From positions 15,890,001 through 15,954,000 of the forward strand of contig JAZBRS010000049.1 of the NCBI GenBank assembly GCA_037176725.1: 64,000 bases of DNA, given 5' to 3'. The stretch is from Posidonia oceanica. Lineage: Eukaryota > Streptophyta > Magnoliopsida > Alismatales > Posidoniaceae. The notes beneath the pieces were generated by a model. The model had not been told where the DNA came from, ran no database searches, and saw only the letters and a list, made by a program, of their open reading frames with translations. This document shows positions 54,024-64,000 of the stretch, piece after piece (the first letter of the stretch is position 1; every line of letters starts with the position of its first letter). The position numbers and the translations under genes are program-made.

Positions 54024-56197
54024 TGTCATGCCCCGGTGCGACCAAATAGCATCAACTACCCAAATGATATTTAAAAGAATAAACAATTAATTACATTTGA
54101 GAACAAATTTAAAACTTTTACAAAATTATTAAAATACTCCCAAGATTCCCAGTGTGCGGCTACGTGGCTCCTAAACAAGCACCAGGCTGGACTGTACCTC
54201 GACCCTACACCTGAAAACCAAACACAAAACACGCATGAGTGACATCTAAGTCACCCAGTACGTGCCACCCAAAACCACGGCGAACGGCAGCAGAAACATT
54301 TACTAAAGCAATAAACATCATAATTTATAGCAGTCTATGCTATTTAAAAGCATACCATTCATTAATATCAAATCACATGCTTTTATAAAGCTATCCACAT
54401 TTTTCTAAAACATGCAATCTCAAATACATCACAATTCATCTCAAATCCACACTCACACACACATCGATTCCAAATATCATCGAACACCCTGGCCACAGGT
54501 GAACGACACTAGCCACAAGCAGTTGCAGATGACACACGCATCTCTTGACTGCAATGCCGTGGAAGACTACCCCGTGTGGGAGAACAATCTGCCTCGGGAA
54601 CTCAGCCCTCAATTTATAGCATGATCATTTTCATGATCAACATCATAACAACACGGGGTTACGCACACAGGCGTCCCTTTGGTGCCCGAGTGTCTGGGGA
54701 CTCCAACCCCAGCCCCAGCCAGCACTGGCATAGAGGGTAGACTATTTGTTTCAACGGGGCCTACTGTACCGCTAACCTCACCCTAGGCTACCTGACTCTT
54801 GGACCATAGGGCGTGTATTCAAACACCCCTAATTGCTAGTCAGAAGCTTCGGTCTCTTGGTCCTCAAAACCACGGAAACCATTTCCAAACTCTTTTCGCA
54901 AACATGCATTTCTTTTCTAAAGTCATTTAGAAATCCTTTCATAAACCTTTCCTCATAATCCACAAAAGCATGCCAGAACACAATAAAACCAAATACCTCG
55001 AAAACCCAAATCTTTCTCTCTTTAGAAATCATTTTACCCCAAAAACGGCACACTGAAAAGTCAGCACCGGTCGACCGAAAATCCCTGATTCGGGAGAACC
55101 AAATCAATCGGTAGACCGTTCTGGGCACCGAGTCCGGGTTCAGACAAAAAATGGCACATCGAAAATGCCACTGGTAGACCGAAAATCCCTGATTCGGTGG
55201 AACCAAACCCACTGGTCGAACCGATCCGCACAGAAATCAGCAAACTGATCGATTTCGGCACACCAAAGTCAGAATCTGGCCTAAACTGACAGCAAAATGG
55301 GACACCGAAAATGGCGGGTCGTACCGATTTCTACCGAAAATGGCATACCAAAAATAAAGGTCGTACCGATTTGGGCGATCTTCAGAAAACCAAAACGAAA
55401 CCTAAAACAAATTGCCCAAGATGGGAACTCCAACCGATCTCACCACAAAAACCCATAAATCACAAGTAAATACTAGAATCAAAGCATCACGAGTGCTCTA
55501 CACATGAGCACAAAAATCAAACCAATCCATGCATCATACATCAAGATATAATTTCGCAAAGCTCAAAAGGTCAAAAAAAACCTATTTCCATTCAAACCAC
55601 AACCAATCCAAAAACCATTCAAAACCAAACAAAATCCTACAATATTCATGGCATAGCTAGATCACATGCATTCTAAGCATTCTAGGCAAGAAATTGGGAA
55701 GAATTCCTAGGGGAGACGTGTACCAACACCGGCGAACACTCCGCCCCCAAACCTCGGTCGGCCGTCGAACACAGCCCTCCTTCGGTCGACGAGCACCACC
55801 CTCCTCACCGGCTTGCCTCTGCGCTCCTCCAGCATTGGCCGCACCTCCTCGATCTCCTCCAGCCGCCGGCGATCGCTTAGGCTGCAATTGGCTGTCGGGT
55901 GGAGAAAACGGAAGGAAGGAAGAAGAAAAGGGGAAGAAGGAAATGGGCATGTGCGGTGGGAGAAATGGGCAAATTGCACTCTGACCCATTTTCCACCACA
56001 AACCACACACACAGCCCCAAACATCCTTCAACAATGCCCTCACTTCCTCACGACCACACCAAACAACACCGAGGAGCCAGAAACCAAACCACCAAAGACA
56101 CACAACACCAACACACCACAAACAACAGCAACAACAACAGGGAAAGATTTTCCAAAATAATTAACTCAATTATATTATGGAAAATCAGGATATTACA
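54024..56197 (-). repeat. 5' LTR of element D (2174 bp)
   Basis: It runs from TGTAATATCCTG at 56197 to GGGGCATGACA at 54024. It contains two tandem copies of a ~104-bp unit (GACCGAAAATCCCTGATTCGG at about 55073 and 55177, plus strand) and partial related copies to 55380. No gene is seen. Confidence 0.88.
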
Positions 56198-57015
56198 AGA
56201 ACTCTGCTTACGGTCAAACTCTGGTTCAGGATGCGCGCTTGCAGATCGCACCGCATACAGACGCCTTATACACGTGCCCAAAGGTAACGCGTATAAGATA
56301 CGTATGATCCTGTCGCTTACAGAACACATTTCAAGAATTACAGAGAGATGGCGGATCTCAAAGTACAAACACTTGGCATACAAGGCATAAAACCAAGAAG
56401 ACAGACATTGGATGAACTGAAAGGAGATGTAAGACAAGCATAATGGACAACAAAAGTCAGAAAGCAAATTGGTTGTGGAGCTGTTCTGGTTCTACGCTGC
56501 GCGTCGATAAGTCACGCTAGATATCGACGCTGTATAGACGCACTCAAAGGTAATGCCGTATACTAGCGCCGAATCGAGCCGCTTGTCTTGTTTGCATCAG
56601 AAAACTCAGAACAGACCGTGGCCTCGTTGCATAATTGAGCAAAATGCAGGAATGCAAGCTACAAAGCGATGATCAACGAAGCTAGAGAAGATGATAACGC
56701 AGCACAGAGGGCAAAGAAACGATGGAAAGCATGCATGCAACGGTCTCCCCACCCGATGGCTGTTTGCGGGAAAGAAATGGGTCGCTGGCCGCTATCGCGG
56801 CCGGAGACCCAATCCAGCTCCACTGTGAACCTTGGTCAGAGGTGGTGGAGGCCGAATGGTTCTTCTGGATGCAATGTGAAGGCCGAAAACATGAAAGAAA
56901 ACAAAACTCGTTGGCGGCAGTAGAGTTGAAAACCAGAAAATGACGATGGGTAGCAGTAAAGCTTAAAGAAAACTTAGAGCGTATAACAGCTAATGCTACG
57001 CTAAGGGACAGGGGT

Positions 57016-57026
57016 GCTTACCTGTG
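57016..57026 (-). other. Splice donor in LTR of element G
   Basis: TTCACAG|GTAAGC on the minus strand, about 136 nt after the TATA box; the upstream stretch would be a short first exon. The partner acceptor is not identified. Confidence 0.5.
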
Positions 57027-57156
57027 AAGAGTCAGCGCGTGCTCTCGGTGGAGGGCGACGAACTCCAGAAGGCAAGGTTATAGTGGGATTCCACAGGGAT
57101 GCAAGGGCTCTGGGTGGTCTCGAGGCAATCTCAAGGCAATTTTCCAGGGGGGCTGG

Positions 57157-57163
57157 TTTTATA
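57157..57163 (-). promoter_or_regulatory. TATA box in LTR of element G
   Basis: GCTCTATAAAACC on the minus strand, about 560 bp from the LTR start, a canonical plant TATA context. Confidence 0.7.
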
Positions 57164-57723
57164 GAGCGGCTCGGGGCTTGGATGTCGTCGATTGAACGAC
57201 GTGGGGAATGCATGGTTTTGATTTAAAACCACATGGGATAAGATGGGAAATGGGCTGTGGATGGAGGTCTGGATCGTCCTGGTGTAATGTGGTACACCAT
57301 TAGATCGGAGAGGGCCAATGAGATGAGCAGATCAAGGGTTCACTCAAGTGGAATGGCAAAAGAATCCTTCTGTCAGTTTTAACTGAAAAAAAGCATCGCG
57401 CCAACAACATGTGCCTGCACAGTGCGCTGCCTATCTACGCTTGTGGTAGGCACTGGTTGATGCCGTCTTCTATAGACGTCAGGATGTGACGCCGTCTAGA
57501 GACGCTAAGTCTGTAATTAGAAGACAGTAGCTAGATTTTGAACTCATTCCAGGGTGTGTTGGCCTGTTGGTGGGCTTGGGCCTTGTTGTGAATTGGATGT
57601 GAGGTGGGAGGTGGCTTTTGGGATGGTTTGTTGGGATCTGGAGTGGGGTTAGGTCCACTGCAACCAAGCCTTCTCGTCCGGAAGCGTTTGCTGATGAATA
57701 CCTGTAAAAATGGGGTGTCTACA

Positions 57724-58560
57724 TGATCATAAAGGGGGCGCTGTCAGCGACTGGGACTCTACTATGCATTCAACATGTCACTAGTTATGCATCGCTGGTT
57801 AGAGCTGGCGCCCGTGTGGAAAGCTCGCTGCGAAGTGGGCATTTCCCTGCCTTTTCTGCATTGGCTAGGCAGGCCAACACCTCCAGCAGTCGTCGCAGTC
57901 ACAACAACAACAACAACTCCGCCACTGGCTATTCTGAGCTGCATGCCGTTGCGTGCGTCGAATCTCCAGCAGAGCCTGCCAATGCAGCAAGTCAGCCAGA
58001 CTCTACCCTACTAGATCTTGCACCTAGCTTTGCACCCACTACACACACCGCCACCGTCGAGCCAGTGCATCACGTCGTACAGGCTCGACAAGGGTTCTAG
58101 CCAAGACAAAAACGACCTCGTTGTGCCAAGTGTCATTACACACCTCTGGCCGAACCACTGAGTGTCATCTTTCCCCAGGTTGAGTCACTCCTGAGACTCC
58201 CGGCTGTCCGTCCGTCACCGAACCCCCCCCCCGATGGCACGATACAGATCAGTTTTGCAGTTTCCATCGGGCCACAGGGCACTCGACGGATGACTGCCTC
58301 ACTCTTTGAGATGCCGTTTAGTGCCTGATCAATCGCAAGATCATCAGTGTTGACGCGCAGGAAGCAACACTTGCACATACACCTACACTTGCACTCGCAC
58401 ACCCTAGTGTAGCCGGCCCTTCCTCTTCCGAGCCTGCAGGCATCGCAGATGCCGGAACCTCGAGGGTCTTCTCCCTCACTCCAGTCTTCTCTGAGTCCAG
58501 CTCTGCCCTGGTGGATCCTTCCGATCCCATCGACGCAATCTCCTTTTTCTGGCCCTTGAG
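57724..58560 (+). pseudogene. gag: Diverged Tat-type gag fragment
   Basis: It begins inside gag (IIKGAL..., matching IVIKGAQ of A at ~1441) and follows the A gag: LVRAGARVESSLRSGHFPAF, an Asn-rich stretch, LAEPLSVIFPQVESLLRLP, a knuckle CSFHRATGHSTDDC intact at about 58253-58294, and SALVDPSDPID. A TAG at 58098 and a frameshift at the C-run near 58222-58232 disable it. Similarity fades near 58560. It belongs to a subfamily distinct from A and B, and G appears to have inserted into it. Confidence 0.8.
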
Positions 58561-58719
58561 CCATTTGACTTGAAACCTGAATAACTTTTGATCGGACTGT
58601 TGGATTTTCATGATCTAACCATCCAGGACTTCCTGTGGAATGATCTACCATTATGATCAAAGTTATTTCAGATCAGGCCTCAGACCCTCAAGATAAGCCC
58701 ACCTGAATCACAGAATATC
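58561..58719. other. Unassigned 159 bp
   Basis: I see no ORF or known motif. AACTTTTGATCGGACTGTTGG recalls the ATCCGGCCGTTGGATC phrase of the LTRs, but similarity is too short to assign. Confidence 0.3.
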
Positions 58720-61700
58720 TGTAGTAATCCCGGTGTTCAGATCGTCCATGCACACTGCCAGAAGCTCGCGTGCACCGATCGGAATCAGGTTCACTATAAG
58801 CGGCTATGTCCGAGGAGGAAGGCTCAACTCGAAAACACTTAAAATAGGGAAGAAAAGATAAGAAAAGAAAAAGATAAGACAATTCAGTGTCGCCACCGTG
58901 TCTATTATCGGGAGACAAGGAAAATCGGGGGAATGCGTGAGTTAACACGCAAAACCAAGCAAAAGATGCAATGCAAAGCAATGCAAAAGAAAACAAATGC
59001 AAATGAATGCAAATGATATGACTCATGCCTTGGATAAGGGCAATATGGTCATTGTAGGCCAAAAGACTAGGCAAGGACTCCTGTTACGTGCGGGGAAGGT
59101 GTTAGGCACCCTCGACATGCCCGAGAATCGGTCTTTCTAGGCTTACGCTCGCATACGCAGGGAAATGCAGGTTTGAATGCCTAAATGCCAATGAATGCTT
59201 GAATGAATGCTCATAGGTGTGCTCTAAGTGGTGGGATGCAATGCAGGAAAGAAAACGTGCAGCCTAAGTGCTCAGCAACGCTGTCTGCGTTCCGAACCGG
59301 GCGAAACCTGGCTCGTGAGAACTCCAACAAGTAAGCATCACTGCCTTATATGCAAATGCAGACGGAAAAGCAAAACGGCGATAAAACCAAGCAATGCAAG
59401 CGACATGCAAGAGAAAACGACATAAAACACACGAAACAATGTGAGAAACGAGAGCGGCACACAAAACGGTGCAAGAAAATGAGATCGGCAGGCAAAACGG
59501 TGCAACAACAGAGCGGCAAGCAAAATGGTGCGAGAAAACAAAGCGGCACGTGAAATGGTGCAAGAAAACAAGAATGACATGCAAAACGGCGCAAAAGACA
59601 GAGCGGCACACAAAACGGTGCGAGAAAACAAAGCAGCACACGAAACGGTGCAAGAAAACAAGAACGGCAAGCAAAACGGTGCGAGAAGCCAAGCGGGCAC
59701 GCAAAACAGTGCCAAAAATGAAGCGAGCACGTAAAATGGTGCCAAAAGCAAAGCGAGCACGCAAAACGGTGCCAAAAAGCAAAGTCAGCACGCAAAGCGG
59801 TGCCAAAAGCAAAGCGGGCACGCAAAACGGTGCCAAAACAAGCGAGATAAAACATCGATAAAGCCACGCAGATGTAGGTGCAAAGAAAAAGGGCAGGAGA
59901 AGCAAATGGGAAGTAAATAGCGCAAGTGTGAGAACGAGCGTTGTTTAAAGACCGCGCAAAGTAGGTGTGAAGACCTACAAAGGGGAAGGGAAGCAAGTGG
60001 AAGGATTACCACTGTTTTGTGACTGTTTCCCACAAAAATGTCCCACGATATGTCTCGCATGCTGCCAAAAGCTCGCGATGCGATCGAATCGTGGAAAAGG
60101 GGGAAGAAAGTCACAATTAGTGGTGAATCCAGGGGAAACGCAACACAAAGCACTGGGAGTATGCGAAAAGAGGAAGCAGTGTTGATAGATAAGAAGAGGG
60201 AGTCCTACTCTACATGCTCGAGGAAACAGAAAGCAAAAAACGATGCATGCAATGCAAATGGTGTGTAAATGAATGCTGTGCAAGGGTTCAGGAGGACTCA
60301 CCTTGGAAATCTGAAGCCTGGTCTGAAAACCGCTTGGTCCATGCTGAAGAGCGCTCCGTCGGGGTCGTCCAGGTAGCTTGGTTGAGAAGATCCAACGGCC
60401 AGATCTGAAGATATCCCAGCTTCAAGGCAGAGGGGCCAGAACAGGAGAGAAGAATGGATCTAGGTGTACAGGAGGTCCTTGGGGTGTACACAACAGGTCC
60501 TCCCATGTAAATGGGAGCTAAGAATGCTTAAGTGTGTGCAGGAATGCCAAATGCAAGAATGCATGAGTACAATGCATGCAGAATGCAAGAAAAGACCTAG
60601 GAATGATTTTTCAGAAAACTTGGGAACTTATGTGCAATTTTTGAAAAGTGGGGTCTAAATGCGAAGATTTTGAAAAGTTAAGGAGCTTTCGTGTAAGGTT
60701 TTTGAAAACTAGAGGGTCTAAGTGCAATTTTGCAAAATGCAGGGTTCAAGATGCAATTTTACAAAGTAAACATGCATTAGGACAAGTTTTGAAATCATAT
60801 GGGGGATTAACATGCAATTTTGAAATATATAGGGTCCAAAATGCAATTTTGTAAGCAAAACAGTGGTCTTAATGGTCTGGGAATGCAAACAAAGGTCCTA
60901 TATGCAATTTTTAAATATGCAGGGTCTAAAATGCAATTTTATAAGCAAAATATGCATTTAAATGACTTTTATAAGCATGCAGAGGACCTATGTGCAATTT
61001 TTAGAACATGCAGGGTCTAAAATGCAATTTTATAAGCAAAATATGCATGCTGTGCATTAATGAAGGATCTATATGCAAAAATCAAAGAGTATGGGGGAAA
61101 TGATGCAATGCAGTAAGAAAAATTGCAAATAAATGCATAAGTTAACAGAACAGAGGACTAAAGTGCAAATGGGGAAAACAGCAGGGTTTAAAAATGCAAT
61201 TAACTAAGGTAAAATATAAACATTAAATCAGATTATTGATTGAAGGACTAACATGCAATAATGGAAAACCAGAGGGCCTGAACTAAAATAATCACTGAAG
61301 GAAAACATAGTAGAGGGACTAACATGCAATTAATTAGTTTTTTAGATTTTTCATGCAATTTCATATGATTTAAATGCGGAATTAAATGAGTTTTAAACAG
61401 AGGCAGGACTAGAATGCAATAAAGTAAAAACAGGGACTGAAAATGCAATTTAATAACAAAATAGCTTAGTTAAGGAAAATAAAGCTACAGTGATCCACAG
61501 AACGACGACCACTGTAGCACAGCGCTACCAGTGGCCGTCGCGAGCGGAGGAGGGGTGCTGGGGGCATGCCGATCGGCTGGGGAGATTCATCGGAGCTCGA
61601 CGGAGTCCGAAGCGGCGTCGGGGAGCTGTGACAGTGCCCGGAGATGGCCGGAGAAGACGACGGAGCGCTGTGAACCAGAGGAGAGTGGGACCGGCGGACG

Positions 61701-62598
61701 ACGCGACGCCGTGGCATTCTGGAGCCACCAGGGAGACGCAGTTGGCCGTGCGGACCTCGGGGGATCGACGGAGCGTTGTTCTACTCACTGGCACGGCAGG
61801 ACAGATGCTGGGGCATGCCGGAGAAGATGACGGACTGGCGGCGACGACTCGGAGCAGGAGGGGGTAAAACCTAAAGCTAATGGGCGGAAAAGCACACCGA
61901 GAAGGAAACTAAGCTAGGGAGAGAGGGGGTACCTCTTTCGCTGGCCGAAACGCTCCCCCGATGTGGGTTGTTTCAGTGGTTGCCGGTGAGGTTGGACCGG
62001 GTGCTGCGGAGCTCGTCGACGGCTCGGGATTGTTGGGATCGACTCCTGGAGGTCCTCCGATGCTTCCTGAACGGCTGGAATGAAGCTTCGAAGACCGGTG
62101 GGGAGATTGGCACTTTTGGGTGCACAGCAAATGGCCGGAGGTGGGGAAGGATGTCCACTGCTCGCTGGCTCAATTGGGAGGTGGCGGTGCACTCCTGGAT
62201 GACGGGTGAAGGGTTTTGGATGCTCAAGTGGGTCGGTAGAGGGCTAAGGTGAAGATGGGTAGCTGGGTTGATTTTCTGGCAGAAGATGGGTTAAGTGTTT
62301 GAAGTGAAGTGCTCGGCCTGTGGTGAGGCTTAGAGCTGAAGCTCAGGTGGGTTTAGAAGGTAGGATTCTGGTGAGTTGCAGGGAGAAGTTTGGAGGGATT
62401 CGGTGGTCGGTGGTGCTCGTAATTTTGAGAGGGTGATGTTGGGTTCTGGAAAGGATTTCAGGGGATTGGGAATGGTTTTGGGGTTGGATTTGGGAGTGGA
62501 ACGGGTGGAGTGTGTTGCTGGAAGTTGGTGGAGTTAGGGGGATGAATTGGGAGCGGTTTGGATGGAGTTGAAGGCTCTGGATTGCAGTGGAAAGGAAG
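58720..62598 (-). repeat. Element E: diverged Tat/Ogre-like LTR, minus strand, 5' part displaced by F
   Basis: The LTR end GGATTACTACA is at 58720; no PBS lies beyond it, so this is a 3' or solo LTR. Landmarks in order match element C: PBS-like GTGGCGACAC near 58888, conserved block 59035-59160, minisatellite 59440-59850, candidate intron 60301-59975, AT-rich segment 60600-61480, GC-rich 61490-61870, and candidate mini-intron 61932-61877. About 45 bp (CAGATCGTCCATGCACACTG and flanks) are inserted near the LTR end relative to C. The remainder should continue beyond F, which starts at 62599. Confidence 0.8.
59975..60301 (-). other. Candidate 327-nt intron in LTR of element E
   Basis: On the minus strand TTTCCAAG|GTGAGT at 60301 and CCCCTTTGTAG|GTCTTC ending at 59975. 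The donor sequence differs from the CAG|GTATGT of A-C but is an equally good consensus. Confidence 0.5.
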
Positions 62599-64000
62599 TG
62601 TTGACACCCCATTTCGACAAGGCTGAATTGGCAAGATCTCGGGCGGCTAGGAAAAACCAAAATTACACTTTTCCCCCTCACCCTTCCTTTCAAATCAAAA
62701 CCCCACCTCAAACTTCAAAACCAAACCTAGAACCACACCCATTTTCTAACCTAGAAAATCACCCCAAAACCCTCTCAAAACCTTACCCTGAAACCATCCA
62801 AGACCTTGCCCTAAAACCATCCAAACCTAGGTCCAAATCCACACCTCTCCCTCTCTCTTTCCCTCCAAATCAAGCCAAACTTGACCTAAGCCTTTACCCC
62901 TCTTCCCAAGCTCAAAACCTGACCAAAATCCATAGGAAAACCCACCAACACCCACTTAACAAACCCACCTAAACACTTAGAAATTCTTAAACCAAGACCA
63001 TTCCCAAAAACCCTAGAAAACCTAGGTAAAACTACCCTTTTTCTACACCTTAAAACCCTTCCAAAACCTTCTTGAAATCAAACCAAAACTTCAGACGCAG
63101 CACTCCAAGCCCTAGCCTACCCACTCGCCAATTTTCATCCCATTCCAAGACTCCTAAGCCTTCCATTTACCCAAATTATCCTTTTCTCTCTCCTAGATTA
63201 TCATTTTCTCTCTCCTCTCTCTCTCTCCTGATTATCATCTCTCTTTTCATCACCCTCTTGCTCTTTTTCTTGCTTGGCTGTGGGCCCCCTTTGTGCTTCT
63301 ACCCTTTCTCTACCTTATTCCTATTTTTACTTTATTTTTAACATTTTCCCTGAATTTAAAAAAAATCATTTTCCTCCAACTCATCTCTTTCCTTTTTATT
63401 TCTCCCTTTTCCCATTTTCTTCCTCCTTCTCTTTTCCTTTTCTTCCCTCTACTAAAATCCATAAAACCCCCTAAAAATCTGTAAAACTCTAAAACATAAG
63501 GGAAACAAATCAGAACTCTAAGAAAAACAACTTAAAAACATTAAACAAACAATTAAAAACTTAAACCTAATTAAATCAAGCTAAAAAGAAAATCAAGCAT
63601 GCAAACTAAAAAACGCAAAACAAACCAAAAGAAAATACTGAAAAATCAAGGAAAAAACTAAAATAAAATCAAAACCCACCAAAAGTAAAAACCCTATCAA
63701 AAGAATTAAAAAACAAACCCTAAAAAGAAGAAAACAATTAAAACACTAAGATAAGTAATTAATGAAAGGAAAAGCCTAACCTAACAAACCTAAGAGAAAA
63801 AAAAACAACCTAAAAACTTAATTAAAGAGAAAATGAAAAAACACATTAAAAAGACTTAAAAACACTCCATCAAACTAGATAAACCCAATTAAGAAAACAT
63901 CAAGAAAAATCAACAAATAAAAATCAAAAACATAATTCAAAAGACTTAAGATAGAAAAAAGCCTAAAAGACTAAAACTAAAAGCCCAAAACCCACTCCAA
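62599..64000 (+). repeat. Element F: start of a Tat/Ogre-like LTR, continues past the window
   Basis: TGTTGACACCCCATTTCGAC begins at 62599 directly after E sequence. The first ~270 bp differ from A-C, then CTTGACCTAAGCCTTTACCCC and the CT-rich and A-rich U3 blocks align well. Because the LTR start abuts the E LTR rather than a polypurine tract, this is a 5' LTR or a solo LTR. No coding region is seen. Confidence 0.85.

Larger units (their letters stand above)
51053..56197 (-). mobile_element. Element D: Tekay/Del-like chromovirus (Ty3/gypsy), minus strand, 3' part displaced
   Basis: 5' LTR (56197 to 54024), initiator-Met PBS, gag, protease, RT and the first part of RNase H are visible; the rest is cut off by element C at 51052/51053. 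The LTR start TGTAATATCCTGATTTTCC and the RT sequence point to the Del/Tekay group; the chromodomain that would prove it is outside the window. Several stop codons and damaged zinc knuckles show an old copy. Confidence 0.82.
56198..57723 (-). repeat. Element G: 5' part of a further LTR, cut by element D
   Basis: On the minus strand it starts TGTAGACACCCCATTTTTACAGG at 57723, like the TGTTGACACCCCAT of the Tat-like LTRs. It has a TATA box (57163) and a consensus splice donor (57021). A degenerate ~88-bp direct repeat is visible (about 56213-56300 and 56485-56570, shared CAAAGGTAA and GTATA words). Only the LTR start and body are seen, since D begins at 56197. No ORF of substance is seen. Confidence 0.7.

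Noticed and set aside
51053..56197. Calling element D a confirmed chromovirus
   Set aside because: The integrase chromodomain is outside the window; the label rests on LTR start and RT similarity only.
56669..57226. Small coding frames in LTR G
   Set aside because: Short, overlapping on both strands, no homology; they lie inside an LTR with promoter signals on the minus strand.

Overview
The window is plant nuclear repetitive DNA made almost entirely of LTR retrotransposons. The evidence is Ty3/gypsy coding domains, 5.8-6.1 kb LTRs, plant-type primer sites (arginine-tRNA type and initiator-Met type) and CHG/CG-context decay. No host gene, rRNA or tRNA gene is recognisable. I do not name a species.

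Layout, left to right. Element A (+, 1-19217; enters at the gag start codon) is a Tat/Ogre-like element with gag-pro, an RT-integrase ORF lacking RNase H, a DUF7745-like 3' ORF, a 3 kb repeat- and hairpin-rich 3' region, and a 3' LTR. Element B (+, 19218-43659) is a related element with both LTRs (the 5' LTR lacks its first ~128 bp), PBS, a stop-riddled gag-pro, no RT, the integrase core, the same 3' ORF and the same 3' hairpin region. Element C (-, 43660-51052) shows leader, PBS and complete 5' LTR. Element D (-, 51053-56197) is a Tekay/Del-like chromovirus with 5' LTR, Met PBS, gag, protease, RT and the start of RNase H. Element G (-, 56198-57723) is the 5' part of an LTR with TATA box and splice donor. 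A diverged Tat-type gag fragment (+) lies at 57724-58560. Element E (-, 58720-62598) is most of a diverged LTR, and element F (+, 62599-64000) is the start of another LTR.

Every junction from 19217 to 57723 falls at an exact retrotransposon terminus on its left or right side, and the other side resumes mid-element. The simplest reading is serial nesting: A inside B's 5' LTR, B inside C's leader, C inside D's RNase H, D inside G's LTR, G inside the old gag. All left boundaries lie outside the window, so target-site duplications cannot be checked here; predicted 5-mers are given.

The most unusual content is the 3' region between the DUF7745-like ORF and the 3' LTR, present in A (about 10.0-13.4 kb) and B (about 34.6-37.75 kb). 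It is a train of short hairpins. Stems change by paired substitutions between repeat units and between the two elements. Two larger hairpins bracket the arrays; their 7-nt loops are identical in A and B and are exact reverse complements of each other, so they could form a kissing loop across about 2 kb. The polypurine tract sits inside a further inverted repeat whose outer arm is the LTR terminus. The LTRs also carry conserved splice-site pairs, and the primer site is repeated in tandem. These are sequence observations; the functions proposed are inference.
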